This document shows positions 1-5,254 of a stretch of 6,004 bases of DNA, piece after piece. Positions within the stretch are counted from its first letter, which is position 1. Each line of letters begins with the position of its first letter. The DNA is from Thermoproteota archaeon (GTDB lineage Archaea; Thermoproteota; Methanomethylicia; Methanomethylicales; Methanomethylicaceae), in contig JASFYK010000057.1 in assembly GCA_030055545.1 (NCBI GenBank), positions 1 through 6,004 of the forward strand, given 5' to 3'. The notes beneath the pieces were generated by a model that worked only from the letters and a program-made list of their open reading frames with translations, searched no databases and had not been told where the DNA came from. The position numbers and the translations under genes were made by a program.

Positions 1-237
1 GGCGACCGCGCGCTCAGTTATCTTGTCGTCTATGTCAGTAAAATTCTGCACGTGTACGAAGACATAGCAGAGCGCCTCAAGGTACCTCCTGAACACGTCG
101 AAGTTTATGTACGTCCTGGCGTGTCCTATGTGGCAATAGTCGTATACCGTCGGTCCGCAGATGTACGCTTTCACGGTACCCGGCTCGGTTGTGATGAGCT
201 CCTCTTTACTGCCGCTTTTAGTGTTGAATACCTGCAC
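1..237 (-). CDS. cysS: Cysteinyl-tRNA synthetase, N-terminal part (cut by left window edge)
   Basis: Charges tRNA-Cys with cysteine in the cytoplasm, using ATP. Only the first 79 residues are in the window, and the frame is open to base 1. They hold the start of the class I catalytic (Rossmann) domain. CGPTVYD at residues 27-33 carries the first zinc-ligand cysteine that recognises cysteine. HIGH, the class I ATP-binding signature, is at residues 36-39. QNFTDIDDKI at 64-73 is a strongly conserved CysRS block. The start is a GTG at 237-235, preceded by GGGGTGAT; the next residues QVFNT match the usual CysRS beginning. The overlapping ATG at 239 is in another frame. The SD site contains the stop codon of the upstream acetyltransferase gene, so the two are probably translationally coupled. 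Family identification is firm; the rest of the protein (normally about 450-480 aa) is unseen. Confidence 0.95.
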   Translation of the reverse strand, partial: MQVFNTKSGSKEELITTEPGTVKAYICGPTVYDYCHIGHARTYINFDVFRRYLEALCYVFVHVQNFTDIDDKITERAVA

Positions 238-238
238 A

Positions 239-246
239 TGATCACC
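239..246 (-). promoter_or_regulatory. Shine-Dalgarno site of cysS overlapping the acetyltransferase stop
   Basis: Read on the minus strand this is GGGGTGAT, a strong match to the archaeal anti-SD sequence. The TGA inside it is the stop codon of the GNAT gene. It stands 1 base before an out-of-frame ATG and 1-3 bases before the in-frame GTG start, so spacing is short. It decides the GTG start of cysS and implies termination-reinitiation coupling. Confidence 0.6.
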
Positions 247-1024
247 CCAGTTCAAGCCCAGCGAAAGCGACTGCCCTGCTGCGATCGATCTTCAGCGGGG
301 CGCCAAAATATAGCCTCCTGATCCTCTCTTCGTAAATAAGGAACTCTATCCCCTCCTCCAGTACCACTGCTTTGGCATTAGGCCCGGCCGCCTCGAGCGA
401 TACCAAGAGCAGTTCATGCCCCGTGCCCTTTTCAGAGATCACAGGGCCTACAGAGGGCTCAACAGGGTCCTTCCTTACTATGGCGAATCCGTCCCACCCT
501 CTTGGCTTCAGAACAATGCCCCTTTCCGCCATCCCTTTGATCACCCTCCTTCTTTCATAACCAAAGCATTCTTGGTCCATCCGAAGCATCGACGCCTCGA
601 CTTCCGCCCCAACAAGAACCTCGACGCGCCCCCCGATCGCATCGCCACTCTTCAGGGAGACCAGGTGGGCCTCGAGGTCAAGCCTGAACCCGTTCGCCTC
701 GTAGAAGTCTGCCGACCGTTCGTAAGAAAATAGGGCAACCGTACTCTTGTCGTAGAGGCGCCTCACGCACTCGGTCAGGATCTCTGCACCGATACCGTGC
801 CCCCTTTCTCTCGGCTTCACCAGAATGTTCGAGATCCACCCGACATTCCCATAGTCGAATATCGTGCCCATCCCGACTATTTCGCCCATGTTGGTCGCGA
901 CCAATGTCTTCCCGCCGACCCGACTGAACCAATTAAAATCCTCTTCAGTGTAATTCCAGCCCTCAATTTCCGTCAACATCACGAGTACCGGGAAATCCTT
1001 ATGGTCAGCTTCCCTGATCTCCAT
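242..1024 (-). CDS. GNAT N-acetyltransferase with C-terminal GNAT-like domain
   Basis: A 260-aa acetyl-CoA-dependent N-acetyltransferase of unknown substrate. The N-terminal GNAT domain spans about residues 1-125. Its acetyl-CoA loop is ILVKPRERGHGIGAEIL at 67-83 (R-G-H-G-I-G pyrophosphate-binding turn), followed by YERSADFYEANGF at 101-113, the usual GNAT motif B end. The second half (about 130-260), with QECFGYERRRVI at 151-162 and a GLELG tail, resembles the Acetyltransf_18 domain seen C-terminal in YitH-like proteins; this is from memory of the family. The open frame runs up to 1105, but I prefer the ATG at 1024 because residues MEIREADHKDF begin a normal GNAT first strand, and the upstream part overlaps a convincing 56-aa gene in another frame. 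Its start overlaps the end of that gene by 20 bp, so coupling is likely. The stop lies inside the cysS SD site. A role in cysteine metabolism is only a guess from position. Confidence 0.9.
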   Translation of the reverse strand: MEIREADHKDFPVLVMLTEIEGWNYTEEDFNWFSRVGGKTLVATNMGEIVGMGTIFDYGNVGWISNILVKPRERGHGIGAEILTECVRRLYDKSTVALFSYERSADFYEANGFRLDLEAHLVSLKSGDAIGGRVEVLVGAEVEASMLRMDQECFGYERRRVIKGMAERGIVLKPRGWDGFAIVRKDPVEPSVGPVISEKGTGHELLLVSLEAAGPNAKAVVLEEGIEFLIYEERIRRLYFGAPLKIDRSRAVAFAGLELG

Positions 1025-1175
1025 TTTGGTCAGATCCCGTGTTCTTGTAGATCTCATCGCACACGTGCTCCCCATGCGTGATGAATTTTTTGTCTCCACG
1101 TGCATGCTTTATGCTGCATGGCCCATAGTCATCGTCCTCCGCCCCGTACCACTTCTCACACGACTTGCAACGCAT
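1005..1175 (-). CDS. Small four-cysteine (possible zinc-binding) protein, 56 aa
   Basis: An ATG-started 56-codon gene. It begins MRCKSCEKWYGAEDDDYGPC and continues with KHARGDKK, THGEHVCDE and a polar tail. The cysteines are C3, C6, C20 and C39 (C-x2-C-x13-C-x18-C), with histidines at 24, 34 and 37, which would suit one zinc site; metal binding is inferred. A good SD (GAGGGGAG, 1187-1194) lies 11 bases upstream. The start is 20 bp after the stop of the CTRC redox gene, and the end overlaps the acetyltransferase start by 20 bp, the tight packing of a real operon member. The dense, ordered Cys/Trp/Tyr/Gly content is not what a shadow frame of a GNAT leader would give. The sequence vaguely recalls small uncharacterised archaeal proteins, but I cannot name a family or function. 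It could bind nucleic acid or partner with the redox protein. Confidence 0.78.
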   Translation of the reverse strand: MRCKSCEKWYGAEDDDYGPCSIKHARGDKKFITHGEHVCDEIYKNTGSDQNGDQGS

Positions 1176-1195
1176 GGTTGGTTCGCTCCCCTCTT

Positions 1196-1483
1196 TCAGT
1201 CCGGTTTCCCCGAGGCGATCCAGCGCTCTATACCTTCCCTAACTATCTTCTCCTTAAGGGTCTCCTCCTCCTTGATCAGGACATCCCCGAGCTTAATTAC
1301 AGGAGTCTTGTCACAGTCAAGCATGAGTAACTCTGCCATTGCCTCGGAGTCTTTTTCCGTGTCCCTCTCCACGACGAGGCTTTCATAGTCGAGCCCCATT
1401 GTAATTAAAACCCGATTCAGGATAAACTTCGCGATAGGACATCTTGTACACGAAGGAGACTTGTAAAGCTTTATCCTGCCCAT
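1196..1483 (-). CDS. Thioredoxin/glutaredoxin-fold protein with CTRC active site
   Basis: A 95-aa cytoplasmic thiol-disulfide protein. After a first strand (GRIKLY, residues 2-7) comes SCTRCP at 11-16, with redox cysteines C12 and C15 at the start of the first helix. TP at 60-61 is the cis-proline loop that faces the active site, followed by VIKLGDVLI, the usual hairpin, and a C-terminal helix. The length matches glutaredoxin/NrdH-like proteins. CTRC differs from the common CPYC and CGPC, so redox potential and partners cannot be predicted; a third cysteine, C57, sits near the cis-proline. The ATG at 1483 has GGTGAG 4 bases upstream. It is 68 bp downstream of the unrecognised 172-aa gene and 20 bp upstream of the four-cysteine gene. 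It may reduce a protein disulfide or handle persulfide or metal; no specific substrate is visible. Confidence 0.85.
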   Translation of the reverse strand: MGRIKLYKSPSCTRCPIAKFILNRVLITMGLDYESLVVERDTEKDSEAMAELLMLDCDKTPVIKLGDVLIKEEETLKEKIVREGIERWIASGKPD

Positions 1484-1551
1484 CTTCTCACCGCAGTTTC
1501 TATTTTACCTTAAGTGGTTTATCTGCACTGCGCAGCCAAATATGCCGTGCC

Positions 1552-2070
1552 TTACCTGTAGATCGAGGCCCTAAGCGGGCATCTCCTGATAAACTCCCTC
1601 TCCACCTCGATCCTGAGCTTCTCGTCCAGCTCCCTCTGCGCCTTGGACAACGCCCTGAGATCAGGGTGCTGCAGGAATGGCCCTCCCAAGACCCCTCCTG
1701 CCCCAGAATCTATCTTGTTCAAGGGGATCGGATCGCTTTCCAGTATCTTTCCAATTATGTTCTGCACGCCCTCAGATCCGGTCGGGTTGCCTTTCAATAG
1801 CTTTTCAAAGAGATCTGTCGGGACAGGTCTGAAGCCGAATGAGTAGCCTGTGTCGAATAATGCCCCGAGATCCTTGGACTCGAAGCGGGCCCCGAAGCCG
1901 ATATTCTCCGAAGGGCTAATCATCATAGTCTTGAGCCTATACCCGAAATCCGGTCCGATAACTATGGCATTCCCTTTAAGATCCGAAGCCATCTTCCAGT
2001 CCAGCGGCTTCTTGTTGTACCTCTCGATGATCTCCCGGATAATCTCCTCTGCAGCGAGCAGCTCTGGCAT
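1552..2070 (-). CDS. Unrecognised 172-aa protein
   Basis: I do not recognise the family. With the ATG at 2070 the product has 172 residues and no signal peptide or membrane span. Residues 1-20 form a charged helix (LLAAEEIIREIIERYNKK). About 30-110 look like a mixed alpha/beta domain, with GNAIVIGPDFGYR at 33-45 and FDTGYSFGFRPVP at 72-84. A glycine-rich stretch, GAGGVLGGP, is at 123-131. Residues 140-172 form a highly charged helix ending RRCPLRASIYR, with one cysteine at 164. The frame also offers a GTG at 2091, but the ATG is favoured by GGAG four bases upstream (2075-2078) and by a TATA-like element about 33 bases upstream. The ordered sequence over 172 codons, with no gap, supports a real gene. 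It lies 68 bp ahead of the CTRC redox gene in the same direction and may share its transcript. Confidence 0.75.
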   Translation of the reverse strand: MPELLAAEEIIREIIERYNKKPLDWKMASDLKGNAIVIGPDFGYRLKTMMISPSENIGFGARFESKDLGALFDTGYSFGFRPVPTDLFEKLLKGNPTGSEGVQNIIGKILESDPIPLNKIDSGAGGVLGGPFLQHPDLRALSKAQRELDEKLRIEVEREFIRRCPLRASIYR

Positions 2071-2099
2071 ATTGCTCCAGTGAGGTATCACTAACCGCA

Positions 2100-2108
2100 G
2101 ATATTAAC
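2100..2108 (-). promoter_or_regulatory. Weak TATA-like box for the minus-strand gene set
   Basis: On the minus strand this reads GTTAATATC, within an A-rich stretch. It lies about 33 bases upstream of the ATG at 2070, which would place transcription start around 2076-2080, giving an almost leaderless message. The match to an archaeal TATA box is modest and no clear BRE precedes it. Confidence 0.35.
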
Positions 2109-2218
2109 ATTTTTTGCAGCACCCCTTCTTTCGCGACTCGGATCCCATGAATGTGGGAACTTGCTTCTTCGCATCTTTGCAGTGCTGTTCCGAGGATTAG
2201 GCTCCCCCGAAAATTGAA

Positions 2219-2234
2219 TGTACTTTTTAGTACA
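2219..2234. repeat. Inverted repeat TGTAC-N6-GTACA upstream of the symporter promoter
   Basis: Perfect 5-bp arms, TGTAC at 2219-2223 and GTACA at 2230-2234, separated by TTTTTA. It ends about 6 bases before the TATA box, over the BRE/upstream activator region. A related half-site, TTTTGGTACA, occurs at 2265-2274, exactly 40 bp after TTTTAGTACA at 2225-2234, so the copies flank the TATA box. This layout fits an operator for a dimeric regulator. No regulator gene is in the window. Confidence 0.5.
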
Positions 2235-2239
2235 ATTAT

Positions 2240-2250
2240 GTTTATATATT
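2240..2250 (+). promoter_or_regulatory. Archaeal TATA box of the peptide-symporter-ligase operon
   Basis: GTTTATATATT is a close match to the archaeal TATA consensus in an AT-rich patch of otherwise GC-rich DNA. Transcription start about 25 bases downstream would fall near 2270, leaving a leader of about 25 bases before the TTG at 2296, enough for the GGTGAT SD site. The upstream purine-rich BRE is not obvious. Confidence 0.72.
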
Positions 2251-2260
2251 CTTATAAAAA

Positions 2261-2271
2261 ACCATTTTGGT
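2261..2271. repeat. Short palindrome at the predicted transcription start
   Basis: ACCA-TTT-TGGT has perfect 4-bp arms around a 3-base centre. It overlaps the half-site TTTTGGTACA and the predicted start of transcription, a typical place for a repressor site. Four-bp arms are short enough to occur by chance. Confidence 0.3.
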
Positions 2272-2283
2272 ACATGATTGCGC

Positions 2284-2289
2284 GGTGAT
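2284..2289 (+). promoter_or_regulatory. Shine-Dalgarno site of the 27-aa membrane peptide
   Basis: GGTGAT is a full match to the archaeal anti-SD core. It lies 6 bases before the TTG at 2296 and downstream of the predicted transcription start. It is far from any start usable for the symporter itself (TTG 2325, GTG 2376), which is the main reason to believe the short reading frame is translated. Confidence 0.65.
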
Positions 2290-2295
2290 CGATTC

Positions 2296-2379
2296 TTGGA
2301 CCTTGTGCTCATCCTCGTCATAATTTGCGGGGCCTTCTTGGCAGCTGCGAACTTCTTAGTCAGTATGAAAAAGAGGTGA
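2296..2379 (+). CDS. 27-aa single-span membrane peptide, likely symporter accessory protein
   Basis: A TTG-started frame of 27 residues. It has an acidic residue at position 2, an unbroken hydrophobic stretch about 3-22 (LVLILVIICGAFLAAANFLV), and a basic end, SMKKR. This is one membrane span with the C-terminus predicted in the cytoplasm. It has its own GGTGAT SD site, sits between the promoter and the symporter gene, and its TGA overlaps the symporter's GTG as GTGA, a classic coupling of subunit genes. Small membrane subunits encoded just before sodium:solute symporters are known (DUF4212 small subunits, YhdT before PanF, and short proteins annotated as symporter small accessory protein), though none is an exact match that I can recall. 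It could also be a regulatory leader peptide whose translation opens the symporter start. Function is inferred from position and composition only. Confidence 0.65.
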   Translation: MDLVLILVIICGAFLAAANFLVSMKKR

Positions 2380-3851
2380 CCTGTACGGAACTTATTCCGA
2401 TAGTTATCCTCCTTGCCTACGTTTTCATGATTCTGTCGATCGCAATTATTGGAGGGAGAAAGAACAAGGCAGTGGTGGATTTTCTTCTTTCCAACAGAAG
2501 CCTTGGGCCCGTACTTCTGGCATTCTCCTACACGACAACCTACTTCAGCTCGGCGGCTTTCTTGGGCGGCGGAGGGATGGGTTTCCTTCTCGGGTTCCAG
2601 TGGAGCACTTTCCTCTTCTTCTTTCACGTCCTCTTTGCGGTATTGGCATGGCTGCTTATTGCCCCAAAGATAAAGCAATTCACCGACCTCTCAAACTCGA
2701 TGACCGTCTCTGAGTTCTTGGGTACAAGGTACTCCTCGAGGGGTCTCCAGCTCGTCTCCGCTTTAGTGTTCATTGTGTTCATGGAGTTTTATTTGATATC
2801 CATATTCAAGGGTTCTGGGAACATCCTGCAGGTGCTACTCGGGATCCCATACTCACAGGCCCTGCTCATAGTCGCGGTCCCTGCACTCCTTTATGCAAGC
2901 ATCGGGGGGTTCAGGGGTAACGTAGTCGCGAGCCTTCTCCAGGGGGTCTTGATGATCTCATCGGCACTCGTCTTGATGGGCGGGATCATGCTACGGACTG
3001 GCGGCTTGGGGAACGCACTCTTGGTGCTGAATGAAGTGCGCCTCAGCGGATGGGAAAGCGGGGTCTCTCTGCTCTCTTTCCCGGGGCCAGTCCCCTCAGC
3101 CGTTTCGGCAGCTGGCGCAGCGCTCCCCTATATACTCTCGCTCACGTTTGCGATAAGCTTCGCACAGATGACTAGCCCGCACATGGTCGTGCAGTTTTAC
3201 GCCGCCCGGGACGCCTCTGTCCTCAGGGTGGGGAGGGCAATCGCCCCGATCCTGATTGCGGTATTCGCCTCCGCGGTCTTCTTTGCCGGCCCTTTTGGAT
3301 GGGCAGTCATCACTGAGCCGGACCTCCTCCGGCAATGCCTTGCAAACCCTGATCTAGTCATTCCATCCATCGCTGTCTCCATATTCGGCACCGGATTCGG
3401 GTCCATACTGCTCGTGTCCATACTCGCAGCCGCAATGTCCACTCTGGCACCCATATGCATAATGCTCTCTGGCTCATTGCTTAGGGACGTGGTTTCAGCA
3501 GCAAGACCTGGTGCGAGCGATCGCGTCCTCGTCCTCAGGTTCGCAACCGTGCTGTTCGGGGCTGTGCCTCTCCTGCTTGCCCTCAACCCCCCTGACGTTA
3601 TTGTCGGAATTGTTGGTGTTGCATTCTCGGCAATCTCCTCGGCCTTCTTCGCTCCGCTAGTCGGGGGTCTATACTTGAGGCGAACCTCGAAGCTTGGTGC
3701 TACAGCGTCCGTTATTGCGGCAGCATCGACGTGTATAGTATGGCAGCTGAAATTCTATACCGCCTCCTTCGTGTACCCTGTAATCCCCGGGCTTGTTGTG
3801 GGGGTTCTGGTTTACTTGGCATTCAATATGAAGGTGACTAGGAATGGATGA
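2376..3851 (+). CDS. Sodium:solute symporter, SSS family
   Basis: A 491-aa inner-membrane transporter of the sodium:solute symporter family, with about 13 hydrophobic spans. Family marks are the first-helix region SYTTTYFSSAAFLGGGGMGF (51-70), the GGFRGNVVASLLQG block (177-190), the SPHMVVQFYAARD block (267-279; compare PHxxxRFxAxKD in PutP-like proteins), and AAAMSTLAPICIMLSGSLLRD (351-371), whose S355/T356 match Na2-site residues. Length is normal. The open frame extends to a TTG at 2325, but I choose the GTG at 2376: it overlaps the stop of the 27-aa peptide as GTGA, and the protein then begins directly with its first span after MTCTELIP. No good SD site precedes the GTG, so it probably depends on coupling. 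Its end overlaps the aryl-CoA ligase start by 8 bp. The substrate is unknown; the ligase suggests an aromatic or other organic acid. Confidence 0.93.
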   Translation: MTCTELIPIVILLAYVFMILSIAIIGGRKNKAVVDFLLSNRSLGPVLLAFSYTTTYFSSAAFLGGGGMGFLLGFQWSTFLFFFHVLFAVLAWLLIAPKIKQFTDLSNSMTVSEFLGTRYSSRGLQLVSALVFIVFMEFYLISIFKGSGNILQVLLGIPYSQALLIVAVPALLYASIGGFRGNVVASLLQGVLMISSALVLMGGIMLRTGGLGNALLVLNEVRLSGWESGVSLLSFPGPVPSAVSAAGAALPYILSLTFAISFAQMTSPHMVVQFYAARDASVLRVGRAIAPILIAVFASAVFFAGPFGWAVITEPDLLRQCLANPDLVIPSIAVSIFGTGFGSILLVSILAAAMSTLAPICIMLSGSLLRDVVSAARPGASDRVLVLRFATVLFGAVPLLLALNPPDVIVGIVGVAFSAISSAFFAPLVGGLYLRRTSKLGATASVIAAASTCIVWQLKFYTASFVYPVIPGLVVGVLVYLAFNMKVTRNG

Positions 3852-5142
3852 GATGTGGAACAAGGGTTCAGAGACGCTTGACAGAGAATCGATCAAGAGG
3901 ATCCAGCTAAGGAGGCTCAGGCTGGCAGTCAGGCGATCCTACGAAAGGGTCCCCTTCTACCGTTCTGCCTTGAAGGGCAGGGGGCTGCACCCAGAAGATA
4001 TAATGTCTCTGGACGACCTGAAACGCATCCCAATGGTCTCAAAGATCGACCTGCGGGAGAACTACCCTTTCGGCCTCCTCGCCGTACCTAGGGAGGCGTG
4101 CGTCAGGGTTCATGCCTCCTCCGGGACGACAGGAAAGCCGACCCTCGTGATGTACACCCGTGAGGACATACGCAACTGGACAGAGCTCATGTGCAGGTGC
4201 CTTTTCATGAGCGGCTTGAGGCGAGGCGACATTTTCCAGGTGACGCCGGGTTACGGGCTCTTCACCGGTGGTCTAGGCTTCCACTACGGGGGAGAGGCGC
4301 TCGGCGCGACGGTGATCCCGACAGGCACCGGGAATACCGAAAGGCAGGTCAACCTCATGCGGGATCTCGGCACTACAATGATCGCCGGCATAGCAAGCTA
4401 CGCCCTCCACATCGCAGAGGTCGCGTCGGAGATGGGGATCGACGTAAAGAAGGATCTGCAGGTCAGGAAAGGGATCTTCGGTGCCGAGGCCTGGAGCGAC
4501 TCGATAATGAGGAAGATCTCGGATATCTGGGACATGGACTGCCACGACATATACGGGATGTCCGAGATGTACGGTCCAGGGGTCGGCTGCAGTTGCTCCT
4601 ACGGCGAAGGCCTGCACATCTGGGAAGACCACTTCATTGTCGAGATCGTCGATCCATCGACCGGGGAACCAGTTGGACCAGAGGAAGAGGGCGAGGTCGT
4701 CCTGACTTCATTGACGAAGACCGCGATGCCCATGCTGAGGTTCAGGACCAGGGACGTCTCGAAGATCTTGGATGCGGGGAGGTGCGACTGCGGTAGGACA
4801 CATCTACGGATAGCGCGTGTTAAGGGCAGGTGCGACGATGCATTCTCGATCAATGGCGTAAAGGTCTTCCCAGGACAGGTCGAGCACGTCCTGATGAAGT
4901 ATCCTGAGGTGGGTATGAACTACCAGCTAGTGATAGAGAAGGTCGGAGCTCTCGATCAGCTGACAGTCCTCGTTGAGGCCGGCGTCGCGCTTGCAGAATC
5001 TCACCCGTCTCTGGAGAGTGCCCTGTTCAGGGAGCTCAGAACGGTCTTGGGCTTCCAGCCAAGGGTAAGAGTTTTGCCTCCCATGTCCATCGAGAGGAGC
5101 GAGGGCAAAGCCAAACGGGTGTTGGATCTTAGGAAAAAGTGA
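3844..5142 (+). CDS. paaK: Phenylacetate-CoA ligase (AMP-forming), PaaK type
   Basis: A 432-aa cytoplasmic enzyme of the adenylate-forming family that activates an arylacetate (phenylacetate, perhaps indoleacetate or a related acid) with ATP to the adenylate and then the CoA thioester. RVPFYR at 35-40 is typical of the PaaK start. The P-loop is SSGTTGKPT (92-100). DIYGMSEMYGPG (235-246) is motif A5. LHIWEDHFIVEIVD (257-270) and MPMLRFRTRDV (295-305) follow. GRCDDAFSINGVKVFPGQVE (328-347) leads into the C-terminal lid, and EGKAKRVLDLR (420-430) holds the candidate catalytic lysine. Cysteine pairs at 249/251 and 314/316 could form a structural metal site (inference). The length is standard for PaaK. 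The ATG at 3844 has GGTGA at 3833-3837 and overlaps the symporter's last codons. Placed with a transporter, it probably traps imported acid as a CoA ester. Exact substrate cannot be read from the sequence. Confidence 0.93.
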   Translation: MDEMWNKGSETLDRESIKRIQLRRLRLAVRRSYERVPFYRSALKGRGLHPEDIMSLDDLKRIPMVSKIDLRENYPFGLLAVPREACVRVHASSGTTGKPTLVMYTREDIRNWTELMCRCLFMSGLRRGDIFQVTPGYGLFTGGLGFHYGGEALGATVIPTGTGNTERQVNLMRDLGTTMIAGIASYALHIAEVASEMGIDVKKDLQVRKGIFGAEAWSDSIMRKISDIWDMDCHDIYGMSEMYGPGVGCSCSYGEGLHIWEDHFIVEIVDPSTGEPVGPEEEGEVVLTSLTKTAMPMLRFRTRDVSKILDAGRCDCGRTHLRIARVKGRCDDAFSINGVKVFPGQVEHVLMKYPEVGMNYQLVIEKVGALDQLTVLVEAGVALAESHPSLESALFRELRTVLGFQPRVRVLPPMSIERSEGKAKRVLDLRKK

Positions 5143-5168
5143 ACCTTATCCTATGCTGTATTGATTCC

Positions 5169-5175
5169 TTTTTTT
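5169..5175 (+). terminator. T-run terminator after the ligase gene
   Basis: Seven consecutive Ts, 27 bases after the ligase stop codon and before the convergent protease gene. Archaeal transcription commonly ends in such runs without a hairpin. No hairpin is visible directly upstream. The minus strand of the same gap (5143-5254) shows no T-run, so I see no terminator for the convergent gene. Confidence 0.6.
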
Positions 5176-5254
5176 AATCCCGCCAACCCGCCTCCCGTGC
5201 CTTGGGCCTCGTGCCATGCATACGCTCCTACCCGACCCCTTTGTGTCGACGAGT

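Noticed and set aside
52..321. Plus-strand open frame of 89 codons
   Set aside because: It lies antisense to cysS, whose CGPTVYD, HIGH and QNFTDIDDK motifs are unmistakable on the minus strand.
1025..1105. N-terminal extension of the acetyltransferase to 1105
   Set aside because: The extra 27 residues do not look like GNAT sequence and overlap the convincing 56-aa gene; the family fold begins at MEIREADH (1024).
1484..1551. Possible separate promoter in front of the CTRC redox gene
   Set aside because: The 68-bp gap holds only weak AT-rich elements (CATATTT, GTAAAATAG on the minus strand), none a good TATA box at the right distance; I could not decide between read-through and a weak promoter.
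2071..2091. GTG at 2091 as start of the 172-aa protein
   Set aside because: The weak TATA-like box would be only about 10 bases away, and no SD site precedes it, whereas the ATG at 2070 has GGAG at proper distance.
2143..2158. Inverted repeat TCCCA-N6-TGGGA in the divergent intergenic region
   Set aside because: Five-bp arms, no related copy nearby, and not placed at either promoter; chance cannot be excluded.
2325..2375. TTG at 2325 as symporter start
   Set aside because: The added residues are polar and unlike SSS N-termini, no SD site precedes the TTG, and the same bases encode the membrane peptide in another frame; GTG 2376 fits better.
2091..2678. Minus-strand open frame of 195 codons
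   Set aside because: Mostly antisense to the symporter and across the promoter; low-complexity charged translation with no domain. A shadow frame.
4191..4796. Second plus-strand frame of 201 codons inside the ligase
   Set aside because: An Arg/His-rich shadow frame caused by GC-biased codons of the ligase gene.
5143..5254. Gene in the gap between ligase and protease
   Set aside because: No frame with a credible start, SD or protein-like sequence; only the T-run is supported.
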